Below, piece by piece: positions 31,148 through 42,514 of a DNA stretch of 64,000 nucleotides. The stretch is taken from the NCBI RefSeq assembly GCF_003171515.1, contig NC_089391.1:4340001-4404000 (forward strand). The letters are read 5' to 3'. The position numbers and the translations under genes are program-made. The DNA comes from Pyrenophora tritici-repentis (Eukaryota; Ascomycota; Dothideomycetes; Pleosporales; Pleosporaceae). The notes under the pieces were generated by a model. The model was given only the letters and a program-made list of their open reading frames with translations, ran no database searches and was not told where the DNA came from. Numbering within the stretch: position 1 is the stretch's first letter; every line of letters starts with the position of its first letter.

Positions 31148-33272
31148 ATGAAGACCCAGTGGAAGGATATTCCCGCCGTGCCCACGAGCCAGGAGTTTCT
31201 GGACATCGTGCTCTCCAGGACCCAGAGGAGGTAGGACGCAAAATTCCTTCATACACACACACTCGCGCAATTCGCCCTACGCCTCGCGCACACATATCCA
31301 ACACGGACCACAAAAGCTGACTGAAACCCCAGATTGCCTACTCAGATTCGCGCAGGTTTCAAGATCAGCAGAATTCGAGCTTTCTACACGCGAAAAGTCA
31401 AATACACATCCGAGACCTTCACCGAGCGCCTCTCCACCACCATCGAGGCCTTTCCCCGTCTGGCAGATATCCACCCGTTCCATCGCGATCTTCTCAACAC
31501 ACTATATGATGCGGATCACTTTCGAATTGCCCTGGGTCAGCTGTCTACGGCAAAGTCACTCATCGAAACAGTTGCGCGCGACTATGTGCGCCTTCTCAAG
31601 TACGGACAATCTCTCTTCCAGTGCAAGCAGCTAAAGAGGGCGGCGCTGGGTCGCATGGCCACCATCTGCAAGAGGTTAAAAGACCCTCTGGTCTATCTCG
31701 AGCAGGTTAGGCAGCATTTGGGTCGTCTCCCCTCCATCGACCCCAACACGCGCACCCTTGTCATTGCCGGTTTCCCCAATGTCGGCAAGTCGTCATTCTT
31801 GAAGTCCATCTCAAGAGCCGATGTCGAGGTGCAGCCGTACGCTTTCACTACCAAGAGTTTGTACGTGGGCCATTTCGACTACAAGATGCTCCGATTCCAG
31901 GCAGTCGACACTCCTGGTATTCTAGACCACGCGCTTGAGGACATGAACACCATTGAGCATCAGTCCATCTGCGCCATTGCTCATCTTCGTGCTCACATCC
32001 TCTACTTTATGGATCTCAGTGAGCAATGCGGTTACTCCGTCGCCTCCCAAATCGCCCTCTTCAACAATATCAAACCTCTATTCGCAAACAAGTTGATCTC
32101 CATTGTAGTCAACAAAATCGACCTCATGCGCCCAGATCAGCTCGATGCTGAGACCCAAGAGCAGCTTCAGGGTATGCTCAAGTCTGGCGAAGTCGAGATG
32201 CTCGAGCTTTCCTGCAATACTCTCGAGGGTGTCATGGCCGTACGCAACTCAGTCTGTGATCGCTTGATCGCTGCACGCAATGCCGAGAAGCTGAAGGCTG
32301 GTACCAACAGCGCTGGCGAGCCTTCTGGCCGTCTTGGTGAACTGCTCCGCCGTATTCACGTTGCTCAGCCATTGGGTGGCGTCACTCGTGAGACTTCGAT
32401 ACCTGAAGCCGTTCTGAACAAGAAAAAGTACAACAAAGACGACCCCGACCGACCTATGCTTGAGCGCGATCTCGAAGAAGAGAACGGTGGAGCTGGTGTA
32501 TACAACATCGACCTGCGCAAAAACTACCTGCTCGATAACGACGAGTGGAAGCACGATCGCATCCCCGAAGTCTTCAAGGGCCAGAACGTGTACGACTTCA
32601 TCGACCCTGACATCGAGGAGAAGCTTGCGGCACTCGAAGCCGAAGAGGAGAAGCTGGAGGGCGAGGGCTTCTACGAATCAGACGACGATCTTGAAGATGC
32701 TGAAGAGGCAGATATCCGGTACAAGGCAGAGCTTATCCGTGAAAAGAGGCAGCTTATCCGGAACGAAGCCAAGATGCGCAAGAGTCTCAAGAACAGGGCT
32801 GTCATTCCTAGAACTAAGAAGGCGAAGCAAATGTCGCAGATGGAATCGCATCTCGAGAGCCTTGGATACGATACATCAAAGGTTGTCGAGCGTGCGGCGG
32901 CTCAAGCCGAAGCACGAGGACGCAGTTTGGCCCGTGGAAAATCAGAGGGCCCCGGCGCCGATGCTATGGATGTCGATACACCCAAGTCTGCGCTTGAACG
33001 CGCTAAGAGCCGAGGACGCAGCCAGAGCACCAACAGGAGGACTGACGGTGTCACAAATGAGGTTGCCGCTTCAAAGGCGGAGAAGCTGGCCAAGTTGTCG
33101 CAGAAGAAGATGAACAGAATGGCCAGACAGGGTGAAGCCGACAGGCACCAGACTGGCTCTTTGATCAAGCATTTGGTAAGTCATCTCAACGAACGCCCCA
33201 CTAAAAACACATTTGCTAACGTTAGCCTAGACTGCTGGCAAGCGTGGTATCGGAAAGACCAGCCACAGATAA
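31148..33272 (+). CDS. NOG1: Nucleolar GTP-binding protein 1
   Basis: Essential OBG-family GTPase of pre-60S ribosomal particles in the nucleolus and nucleus. Exons 31148-31230, 31333-33175 and 33231-33272 (introns 102 and 55 bp) give 655 aa, close to yeast Nog1. The N-terminal NOG1 domain starts [20 protein letters not shown], and [20 protein letters not shown] spans intron 1. G1 (GFPNVGKSS) is near residue 172, then the G3 DTPG and G4 NKID. The C-terminal third is Lys/Arg/Glu-rich. The last tiny exon encodes [13 protein letters not shown], matching the basic GKR-GKT tail expected of Nog1, which confirms the 3' splice choice. Complete and intact. Confidence 0.95.
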
Positions 33273-34331
33273 GCGGAGTTGTTGTATCTAGTATTCTCGC
33301 TTTGCTGCTTTGTAGCTCGGAAAAATCATGGTTGGCGTTCAGGATGCATCAGATACCTACTCGCTGTCTACGACACCAGCGTGGTAATGCAATACTTCTT
33401 TCCATCACGCGACTTCTAGAAAAGCAACCTTCATATGCACAGTTCATCTCCTGTAATCGATTGGTGTTTGTTGATCCTTGTTTGCTGTCACATGACTTTT
33501 GCGGCTGAATGAGTTGGCTTAGATCGCGCTTGTTACATGATCAAATCTGCTTGTTCTTCCTGGTGGCACAGCCTAGCATATGCGATGACCTTGTCTCAGG
33601 AACCATAGGTCTACAGGATGCTGCCCCATGGTGTGCCCGAGATTTGAAGGGTCAAGAATAGTAATCGTGTAGGCGCCGGGTGGTGTCTGTGCGTGCTAAG
33701 CTTTGGACCCTCATCTGGCATGATGCTGCGAGCCGCGTCCTAGTATTTCGCAAGAATCGTCGCAAGAATCGTCGCAAGCTACTTCCCATGACAAAACGCA
33801 GATTGAGAAGCACATGTATGAATACAGCATATGATACCAGATTCGAGCAGTCGCGATTTGAGTAGCGACATATCCCAGTAATCAAGTCGGTAATCTTAAT
33901 CTAGGCACTTGTCTATCCAACGGCCTCCATTCACGTCCTGCTCAGCCCGCCCATGGCAGCCTGGTGCTAATCCGATCAACCCTACTCTTCTACACCAACC
34001 ACTCACGATGCGTGTGGCTGCATAGCGTTTATGGAACTGACAGCCTTGAGTCGCATGTTGGGGCCACAACCCCGTTGTGCAATGTGCAATCCGGGCAGTG
34101 TTATGGACGATCCCCTAAGTTAGTAGATTGGGGGCCTCATGTCCCGCTCTTCTGCGCTGGATTCCTACCACCCATGACTTCATATCTGCTTCGCTTGTTC
34201 CTGAGCTTGTTCTCCTCCGTTGGTACTGTACCTGAGTTACATATCTCAGGCCTCGTACATTGTACGGCCTACGGGTAACACTTCGTCCTTGTCGCTATTC
34301 GACGCGCTACACGAAGCAGATCGCCAGCAAA
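33273..34331. other. Intergenic, no gene supported
   Basis: Holds the NOG1 3' region and the promoter of the next gene. A 12-bp unit CGCAAGAATCGT is repeated in tandem near 33750-33775. No coding sequence or RNA gene was recognised. Confidence 0.4.
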
Positions 34332-35900
34332 ATGTTAAGATTGTCAAGACAGAGCTTGCTGGCTCTGATATGTGCAAATGCTGCCCTTGCAACACCTACG
34401 AGTAGGTTTGATCGGACATCAAATACGATCATAAGTACCATATACTAAGACGCGAACAGGTTTCTCAGACCGTATACTCAGTCGCGATCTCGAAGTACGT
34501 CAGGACAATGCGACCAAATGCCCCGTTACCTACACATCGCGAAATGGCCTCAACTTTACCTCGTACTGCGAGCAGAACAACCCGTTCAATGGTGAGCACG
34601 AGGTCGCGCTAGCGTTTCCCAAAGGATCCGTGGCTGACAAATGGTAGATGCAATAATTGAGAACGGTTTCGGTAAATCCTTTCAGACAAACACTTATCCA
34701 GAATGTATGGAGCACTGCTCACGCTATTGGGGCAATGGCGAAGGTTGCTTTGGTGTCGTTTGGGTCGAGAGCGCCGGCGCGTGTTGGATAAGGAACAGCA
34801 ACGTCTCTACCGCAAGCCTTGTGCCGTTGGCTGGCCACTATTCCGCACTCGTCGACAGGAAAGATATGAAGGGATACGATACAGCATGCCCGAATACCGA
34901 TTTGTCGATCAACACCCTGCCCGGCGTCAGTGGGATGCAATACACCACCCACTGCGGAAAGGTTATTGGGGGCAACGACCTTTGCTTCAGTGGATACCCA
35001 TGTTTGCCAAGCCCATACTCAGGTTTCTACCATGCGGCGACGCTCGAAGACTGCATGGCGATATGTGTTGATCAGCATCCACTCTGTCGTTCTGTTTCCT
35101 GGAATCCCGGTCTTGAGATTGGTTTCGCCAACTGCTGGCCCAAAACCGGTACGGATGCTGGATTCGGAGACCCCGTCAAGAACACTGGTGTCTTCCATTC
35201 TGCGGAGATAACACAGTTTGACCAGGTCGACACAAAGTGCCCCTTGCGCCCCTCCTATACTACCGAATATAGTAGAGACGAAAATCAGAGTGGGGTCATG
35301 TTCGATATCCACTGTGGACAGCTGAATCAAGGCACAAACATTACGAGCTTACATGTGCAGAATATAACTGCCTGCATGGAAGCTTGTGCATCCAGCGACA
35401 AGGCGTGCAGAGCTATACTGTTCGACTCCACACTCCAGGGCGGGTACAAGAACTGCTACCTACAAAATACCACGAGCATTATCACGAACCAATCATTCTC
35501 CACTTACGCTGTCATCCACAACATCGACGTTCCCTCTTCTGCCCCCACTCCAGCCCCTTCTGCCAACGATGACACCTCATTGTCAAGCAAAGCGTGGATC
35601 GCCGGCCCCGCCGTCGGCGGCGTGGTCGCTCTTGCAGCCATTGGATTCGCGATCTTTTGGTGGCGTCGGAGGAAATCAGCCAAGAGTGCTGGTGCAGATA
35701 AAGATGGACATGCGATGGGCAATGCAGGATACGGGCCCGCCCCTGCCTATAGTCCGGCAGAAATTGATACGCGGCACTCGTATTATGATGCCCATGCTGC
35801 CGCGGAGGTGGATGGCCACGGCACGAGTGAGATGCCCGATAGCACAAAGTATGCGCATAATCACGGACCGAAGAGTGAGGCGCAGGAGTTGGCGGCATAA
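34332..35900 (+). CDS. Cys-rich single-pass surface protein with apple/PAN-like repeats
   Basis: 484 aa from exons 34332-34401, 34460-34591 and 34648-35900. Signal peptide MLRLSRQSLLALICANAALA. The ectodomain has roughly three Cys-rich modules, each with an ECMEHC, DCMAIC or ACMEAC helix motif followed by a downstream C-W or NCYL motif, as in PAN/apple-like folds. Several Asn-X-Ser/Thr sites. A Ser/Pro/Thr stalk leads to a transmembrane helix at about residues 383-405 (WIAGPAVGGVVALAAIGFAIFWW), then an RRRK stop-transfer and a ~75-residue cytosolic tail with Pro/Tyr motifs. It may bind carbohydrate or wall protein (inference). It resembles the gene at 45636 in having an apple-like module next to one membrane helix. 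Confidence 0.75.
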
Positions 35901-36236
35901 TGACGTTGAGTGTTTTGGGGATGATTGTTTCAATGATTCCGGTGAATGTGGTCCCTAGACAACTCCGTGTTGTAGAGATGAGACACTTTATTGCTTAATG
36001 GGAAGCGAGAAGCTTCTGTTCTGTCTATTTCTTTGATACCTGGTTTATTTGTTGTAGCGTTCTTATACCAGCATTTAGCGTTTTTCATTACATGCTGCAT
36101 TACGGGGTTCTTGTGCAATCGAACCATCAACGATATTCTGTAGATGTTACGAATGATAATAGAGTCGAGTCTAGTCATATATCATGAACAAACTGGAATC
36201 CGAGCATGGTGCGTCTTGAATCGCATTGCAAAGCGC
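35901..36236. other. Convergent 3' region
   Basis: Between the stop codons of the surface protein gene and URA5. AT-rich, no gene seen. Confidence 0.45.
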
Positions 36237-36938
36237 TTAATCGCTCGCCTTGTACTTGGCCCGATACTCATCCAGCTTCTTCAAATCCTCTTCTCCGCCC
36301 AGACTTCTCAGGTATTCGACGACATCATCCAACGTCAAGATCGCAAGGACAGGAATGCCATACTGTTTCCTGACCTCGCCAATCGCACTTGGTCCCGGCT
36401 TCCCGTCATCGTCATTGGGTGTAGGTGTCTTCTCCTGCCTATCGAAAGCGACGATGATTCCGACCAACTCCCCGCCTTCCCTCTTGATGATGTCGATAGC
36501 CTCCCTGATGGCAGTGCCCGCAGTGATGACATCATCAACAATGACAATCTTCTTTCCTTTCAGACTCGCGCCAACTATGTTTCCACCCTCACCGTGGTTC
36601 TTTGCCTCTTTGCGGTTGAAACTGTAACTCTTCTGACCGTACTTGGCAAGGTCTAGATCAGCGAGCTTGTCGACTGATGCGGCGGCTAGGGGAATGCCTT
36701 TGTAGGCCGGTCCGAACAGAATGTCCCATTGGAACGAAGGGTCTGAGTCGCCATGTGTCTTGAGTGTGTGCGCATACGCTGAGGATATGGAGCGCAGCAG
36801 GTCAGCCCTGTGAAAGAGTCCCGCATTGAAGAAGTAAGGTGATATGCGCTTGGATTTGAGCGTAAAGGTGCCGAATTTAAGAGCGCCAGCTGAGACACAG
36901 TCCTTGAGGAAGTTTTGCTTGAACTCGGGGAGCGACAT
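36237..36938 (-). CDS. URA5: Orotate phosphoribosyltransferase
   Basis: Fifth enzyme of de novo pyrimidine synthesis: orotate + PRPP to OMP + pyrophosphate, cytosolic. 233 aa without introns. The PRPP-binding signature [14 protein letters not shown] is near residue 130. [25 protein letters not shown] and [15 protein letters not shown] are all standard OPRT blocks. I start it at MSLPEFKQ (36938), which matches the fungal N-terminus; an in-frame ATG at 37037 would add 33 residues rich in basic and Thr residues, unlike OPRT. Divergent from TIM23 over 334 bp. Confidence 0.95.
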   Translation of the reverse strand: MSLPEFKQNFLKDCVSAGALKFGTFTLKSKRISPYFFNAGLFHRADLLRSISSAYAHTLKTHGDSDPSFQWDILFGPAYKGIPLAAASVDKLADLDLAKYGQKSYSFNRKEAKNHGEGGNIVGASLKGKKIVIVDDVITAGTAIREAIDIIKREGGELVGIIVAFDRQEKTPTPNDDDGKPGPSAIGEVRKQYGIPVLAILTLDDVVEYLRSLGGEEDLKKLDEYRAKYKASD

Positions 36939-37272
36939 GGTGGGCGTGTTTAATGACGTTGTTGTCTTATGTTTCCGAGTGGTGGGCTGTTTGCGAACAT
37001 TTCTTTCCGAGCTCGGAAGCAACGAGCCTTCGAGCATGGTCTGTGCGTTTAGTCGTTCGTCACTGCCCCGGCTTGCTCGCCAGAACTTTTCGCGACATCA
37101 CCGCCGCCGCCCCAGCCCACGCCGCCATTGTCTGCGCATCTCCACCTTGAATCGTGCACAATTCCTTTGATTCCGGCTGTATTTTCTGGTCCTCTGTGTG
37201 TTCCGGAGTATTGGTCGTCGCCAGGTGTAGCCTTTCGCCATCTTTACGCCCTCATAATTCGACCTCTTCAAG
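36939..37272. promoter_or_regulatory. URA5/TIM23 bidirectional promoter region
   Basis: 334 bp between two divergent start codons, so both promoters must lie here or overlap the genes. No TATA box is obvious. Confidence 0.4.
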
Positions 37273-38061
37273 ATGGGCATGTATGTCAATCTTCCTTATG
37301 TATTTCCTGGCAATTTCGCCCTTACTGACTGCATCTAGCTGGGACTCCCTAACAGGGCGGAAGTCCAAGGAAACGGCTACACAATCGCCCCAAAATTCCG
37401 ACTTTGTAAAAGAAGACACCTTCCAACCCACGCCTTTCGACCCCAACACGGCCATTCAGAACCCCTCAGAATTTCTTCTCGATCCCTCGCAACTGCACCC
37501 GCTCGCTGGCCTTAACCAAGGCACACTCGACTATCTATCACTAGAAGACTCAGTCCTATCAGATCTACCCGGCGCACAATCAGCCCTCCCATCTCGCGGC
37601 TGGTCAGACGACTTATGTTATGGCACCGGAGTATCGTATCTATCTGCCCTAACAATTGGGGGAGCATGGGGACTAGCTGAGGGGCTACAAAAGAACCCGC
37701 CGAGTATGCCGCCACGGTTGCGAATCAACGGTGTACTCAATGCGGTAACCCGGAGAGGGCCTTTCTTGGGCAACAGCGCGGGCGTGATTGCCATGGTTTA
37801 CAATGGAATAAACAGCACCATTGGTCACTACCGGGGGAAGCATGAGACAAGTAACAGTATAGTGGCGGGCGCGCTGAGTGGCGCCCTCTTCAAGAGCACA
37901 CGGGGGACAAGACAAATGGCCATTAGCTCGGGCATATGCGCGACTGTGGCAGGAGGCTGGGCTGTGAGTTTAGACATTACTCCTGGGCAAAACATATGCT
38001 AACATTGACCCAGATAACACGAAAGGTCTTCTTCGAGCCCGACCAAAGAGCAATCGATTAG
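37273..38061 (+). CDS. TIM23: Mitochondrial inner-membrane translocase subunit Tim23
   Basis: Channel subunit of the TIM23 presequence translocase. Exon 1 is only 8 nt (37273-37280, encoding MG plus part of Ile), then 37339-37963 and 38014-38061; 226 aa. The intermembrane-space domain (about residues 1-110) contains HPLAGLNQGTLDYL. The Tim17/22/23 membrane domain follows, with GWSDDLCYGTGVSYLSALTIGGAWGLAEG, NGVLNAVTRRGPFLGNSAGVIAMVYN and further glycine-zipper helices. The third exon supplies ITRKVFFEPDQRAID. The tiny first exon was chosen because it gives the only in-phase ATG at a GTATGT donor. Confidence 0.92.
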
Positions 38062-38444
38062 ATAACCTTGCTGCACTTTACGCGACGGAAACGCTCTCGT
38101 CATCGTCATCGTCCGGGCACATTTCCGGACAGGCGCGGCCACGTTACTTCTCTTCCATGTTCAACATTACTTGCATCTACACGGTCCATCTTAGCGAATA
38201 TTCCTCACCACTCCACGGGTCTCGTGCCCACTGTACAATAGCTGGCGTTCATTTGGAAGAAAGACCTGATGAGGGTTTAGAAAAAGGGCATGGTGCTGGG
38301 ATCTGCGCGTCTTTGAGCGGGCTAGCTGTGTATTATGTACGTATGTAAGACGAACTGATGGAATCAAATTAATGAACATTTGATCGAATACGCCATATCT
38401 AAACCGCAGTGGTTAAGTTACATGTAATCGTAATACCCTCGTCT
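38062..38444. other. Convergent 3' region
   Basis: Spacer between the TIM23 and hypothetical-gene stop codons. No gene supported. Confidence 0.45.
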
Positions 38445-39906
38445 CTAAGCTCGGATTGCAGCAAAATCAGGATAACGGTCGGACTCGCAGTCTGCATCTG
38501 TTCTGACGAGGTAATAGCGGTGACGGTCTTCAATTTCGGGATGCTGGATCAGAGTGTTAGATATGTACGCATATATCGAAACAGGGAATACTCACAGACT
38601 CAGAAAACTTGGTCGCATCTTCCATCCAGTTGTTCCCAAGGCGATTAATCATCTCGTTGAGCTCCAGCTTGGTTTCTACTCTGTCGAGATTGTCCTCGAT
38701 AGCCCAAAGAGCGGGATAATTCTCATATCGATGAATGATAAGTATCTTTGCTGCATCCTGGCGCTCGTATTCTTCCAATATAGGTTTAAGAACCTCAAAG
38801 GCCTGTGGCCAGAGGTTTAGTCGTAGTTTGTTTTGGTGAAGGTGGATTTCGAGCTTGAAGCCTTTTCTGTTCTTGATACTCAACAACAGGTCTGTGAGCA
38901 GTTGTCCTTCTTCTGGGTCTAGTGCAACATCTTCTAGGTTCACTAGAATTTTAAAATCTTTCAGTAGCTCTGCAGGAGCTACATCAATGCGCCAAATATC
39001 CTCTGAGATGAATCGCTCCGCCACTATTGAGCCGAAGACATACGTATCACGGCTCCCTGTGCCGCGGACCTGGAGAACAGTGGGCAGGAGAGTATACAAC
39101 ATCTCTACGATCTCGCGAGCTATGGGCCGACCCATGTAGGAAGATTTGAAGAAGTGTGGCAAGCCCCAGTGGTCCTCGACAGTTTTGACGTTTGGTGGCT
39201 TGTCTATCATGTACGTGTAGCATTTCTGTATCGTTTCGGCATCCAACATGTGCTTGTAGACTAGGTCTCGTATTTCGCGTGGGAAACGAGCCTGCAGCTT
39301 TCTAGCACAGGTAAGATTCCATATTCTAGAGAACTGCGTGGCAGCCTCCTCGACTTTTCTTTTTACCCAGTTAGCGATATGAAGATATTGTAATGCCATA
39401 ATCATAGTAAACGTACCTGACCCCAAGATCCTTGCACTCCTGCTTGGTTCTAGATGTCTCTACTCTTTCTTTGTCAGCTGGCGTGATAGTTCATCCAGCT
39501 TGATGTATAGTTCTTCATTCTGCTGATCAAGAATTTTCAACCTACAAAACGTCGATCAATCTTACGATACCATAATGGAGGCTACGTGTCTCACTCACTT
39601 GGTATTGACATTTTCGTGTTCAGTCTTGAGCCTGCCAAAATCAGTCTGCATACCAATAACCATGTAGAAAATATCTTACCCTTTGAGGCGTTGGTAGGCT
39701 GCCTGGATATCTTCCCCCTCAGGAAAGCTAGGTTCCACATAATTTGTGTCCAATTTATAATAAGATCGGTCTTTAGGATTAGGCCAGTCTGGATAGCTGA
39801 ACAAGGAGCGTATGATGGTTTCACGGGCTAGGATATTGTCGTTGAACAAGCTTTGAGGTCTACAGGTGGCCGAAAATGGTGGTAGTGGCGCGGCTTGCGG
39901 CACCAT
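38445..39906 (-). CDS. Hypothetical protein, intact member of the family broken at 6103-7628
   Basis: 399 aa from five exons: 39680-39906, 39599-39631, 39464-39541, 38596-39358 and 38445-38543. All junctions are GT-AG, all phases fit, and introns 1-2 are 48 and 57 bp. An N-terminal Pro-rich stretch leads into a predicted coiled coil (AYQRLKG then LKTEHENVNTKLKILDQQNEELYIKLDEL, split over exons 1-3). The main domain contains RFPREIRDLVYKHML, which resembles the LPxEIRxxIY/F-box-like motif seen in many Pleosporalean proteins, then HFFKSSYMGRPIAREIVEM, KGFKLEIHLHQNKLRLNLW and EDATKFSES. No signal peptide or membrane segment. The role is unknown; F-box-like adaptor is only a possibility. The 105-bp intron 39359-39463 was needed because its sequence carries an in-frame stop. 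Confidence 0.7.
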
Positions 39907-40367
39907 TTGCAGGCCTCACATAACTAAGTGGCGACGTCGGGAACCAATCTGCAGGAGCGTGCCTCTAGCGCGTCCGGCAACCATCAGCGACATGCACCTC
40001 AATTTAAAGAGAGTACACGGTTGCTCGTAAGCTCCTTCTTGAATTTCTCCGGCACGCGCTGGCCGACTGACGCCACAGCGGACAGTAGCTGCCGCTTGAT
40101 CGGCAATTGGTCTTGCCTTGGCAGTTGGCTTACTTCTGTTACATGGTTTGTTACTTAAGAGGTGTCCTATAGCGCCCACCCGGCCTTTACTATGGCGATT
40201 CCATGAGGACAGCGACTCTTCTCTGCTTTGTAGCACCTATTTTCTCGTATAACATTGCATAACTCAATACCCCGGACCCGGAGTATCTTGCATTACGCCT
40301 TCTTACGACCACATTGCTCTTATTGTATTCTCAATGAGAGACTACAGCCTCCAGCCATTATCTCACA
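39907..40367. promoter_or_regulatory. Divergent intergenic region
   Basis: Upstream of both the hypothetical gene (minus) and the mannosidase gene (plus). No element recognised. Confidence 0.35.
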
Positions 40368-42287
40368 ATGCGTAGGATCAAAGTGTCGCGCGGGGCGCCA
40401 TACCAACAACCCATGACGAGGCAACACAAGCGGTTCCTGCTCTACGCTCTTCTCTGTACCCTCACGTTCGGCGCCTATTACTGGCTCTTCTCACAGCCCA
40501 TTGATCCCCTGGCTGTCGCCTTTGAGGATCATGAAGCCTACATGCAGGATGGCTCGAGTTTTGATCACGTCAAGTCTAAGCAGTCGTACGATTGGCGCGA
40601 GGCGCCTTTTGTGAACAAGATCGCATCCTACATACCGCTACCTACTGGCACGCCGCTTAAGCTGCCGCCCGTTCAGTCCAAGCACTTTCCCGAAACACGC
40701 GCGCAACGAAGATACCGTGAGGAACGTAGGGTCGCCATACGGAACGAGTTCAGACAGAGCTGGAATAGTTACAAGGAGTTCGCGTGGGCACAGGATGAGC
40801 TTAGGCCCGTCACAGCCCAGGGCGAGGCGTCGTTTGGCGGCTGGGGCGCCACGCTGGTCGACTCACTAGATACGCTGTGGATCATGGGCTTCAAAGAGGA
40901 GTTCTATGAGGCTGTTGAGGCAGTCGCGGCCATCGATTTTGGCAGGACGAACCTTACCACGGTTAGCGTCTTCGAGACGACGATTAGATACCTGGGAGGG
41001 CTGTTGAGCGCATACGACATGAGTGCGAAGCCCATCTTGCTTAAGAAAGCATTGCAACTCGGAGAGATGCTTTACCGGGCTTTTGACACCACAAACAACA
41101 CTCCTCTGGGCTGGCTTCATGTGGAAAATGCAAAGGCGACAGACAGGACTGCGTTTACTCCCGAGTCCAACCTTTGCTTTGCTTGCCTTGGTTCGCTGAC
41201 CATGGAGTTTACTCGGCTTGCCCAAATCACAGAAGAATCAAAGTACTACGACGCCGTCGCCCGCATCACTCGGCTTATGGATCGCGCACAAGACAAAACC
41301 AGGATACCCGGGTTGTGGCCAACAATGATGAGTGCGGCCAATGAGGATTTCACCGTGTCTAGTACCTTTTCTATAGGCGCGCTTGCCGATAGCACGTACG
41401 AGTACTTCCCCAAGATGCACGCGCTACTTGGCGGTTTGGACAAGGCGTACGAGAAGCTGTACCGCGAGTCAGCCAAGAAAATTGACGAGCATATGCTCTT
41501 CCGGCCCATGGTCCCTGACAAGGCACATGGGGAGGATCTGTTAATGTGTGGCGATATCTATACATATGACGACGGAGTCCATCTAGACCCAACGATGCAG
41601 CATCTTACGTGCTTCATCGGCGGCATGTTTGGTTTGGCAGGTCGCCTCTTTAACGAACCCGGCCATGTTGATCTTGGCGCAAAGCTCACAAAGGGGTGCA
41701 TCTACGCATATGCTGCTACACAGACTGGCATCATGCCGGAGACATTCGACATGGTCCCCTGCAAGTCTCGCAACTCTTGCCCATGGAACGAATCAGCCTG
41801 GGAAGAGGGCGTGATGCGTCACTACAGCAGTAAGTATGTCAAGGACCTGGAATCCGCCGTGAAACAGTACAGAATTCCGACTGGCTTTACCAACATCCGC
41901 GATAAACGGTACCTCCTAAGACCTGAAGCCATCGAGTCCGTCTTCATCATGTACCGCATCACTGGCGATCGCCAATATCTCAACGACGCTTGGGACATGT
42001 TCTCCAGTATCGTCACCGCCACACGAACACCATACGCCAATGGGCAAGTACGAGACGTGACTTTTGTTGCGCCCAAAGCCCCCGGCCGAGGCTTCCAGTC
42101 TGCCCCGGGTGCTGATGGGGAGCTGAGTACGCGCGAACAGAACATCGAAAACAAGATGGAGAGTTTTTGGACGGCGGAAACGTTGAAGTATTTCTACCTC
42201 ATCTTCAGTACGCCCGATATGATCAGTCTGGACGACTGGGTTTTCAACACTGAAGCGCATCCCTTCCGGAGGCCGAAACCGACGTAA
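40368..42287 (+). CDS. Class I alpha-1,2-mannosidase (GH47), ER/Golgi
   Basis: Trims alpha-1,2-linked mannose from N-glycans in the secretory pathway, needing Ca2+. Single exon, 639 aa. Type II topology: basic N-terminus, membrane anchor at about residues 22-40 (FLLYALLCTLTFGAYYWLF), stem, then a complete GH47 catalytic domain. Diagnostic blocks are GGWGATLVDSLDTLWIMG, FETTIRYLGGLLSAYD, the ESNLCFACLGSLTMEF region, HLTCFIGGM, LLRPEAIESVF and the C-terminal TEAHPF. The Thr of that last block coordinates calcium in known members. All acidic catalytic positions that I can place are present. Which subclass (ER MNS1-type or Golgi IA/IB) cannot be settled by eye. Confidence 0.92.
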   Translation: MRRIKVSRGAPYQQPMTRQHKRFLLYALLCTLTFGAYYWLFSQPIDPLAVAFEDHEAYMQDGSSFDHVKSKQSYDWREAPFVNKIASYIPLPTGTPLKLPPVQSKHFPETRAQRRYREERRVAIRNEFRQSWNSYKEFAWAQDELRPVTAQGEASFGGWGATLVDSLDTLWIMGFKEEFYEAVEAVAAIDFGRTNLTTVSVFETTIRYLGGLLSAYDMSAKPILLKKALQLGEMLYRAFDTTNNTPLGWLHVENAKATDRTAFTPESNLCFACLGSLTMEFTRLAQITEESKYYDAVARITRLMDRAQDKTRIPGLWPTMMSAANEDFTVSSTFSIGALADSTYEYFPKMHALLGGLDKAYEKLYRESAKKIDEHMLFRPMVPDKAHGEDLLMCGDIYTYDDGVHLDPTMQHLTCFIGGMFGLAGRLFNEPGHVDLGAKLTKGCIYAYAATQTGIMPETFDMVPCKSRNSCPWNESAWEEGVMRHYSSKYVKDLESAVKQYRIPTGFTNIRDKRYLLRPEAIESVFIMYRITGDRQYLNDAWDMFSSIVTATRTPYANGQVRDVTFVAPKAPGRGFQSAPGADGELSTREQNIENKMESFWTAETLKYFYLIFSTPDMISLDDWVFNTEAHPFRRPKPT

Positions 42288-42514
42288 CGTTGGACGGGAT
42301 TCGTACAGGACAGCAAGGAATGGAGGTCGAATAGACGTCGAGACGGACAGGTTCCTCCTTGCTAGTTTTTTTCTATTATACCCTTATCACACTACGTAGC
42401 TAAAGAGTGCAACACTTTAAAGGGGACATCCCTAGAGGCGTTATCGGAGAATAGCTTTAAGATCCATGCATATTAGAAGAAAGCCGTGTATATACAAATA
42501 AGTCCGACATCCAC

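Noticed and set aside
36938..37037. Longer URA5 N-terminus from an upstream in-frame ATG
   Set aside because: The added residues do not resemble [12 protein letters not shown] matches the fungal start.
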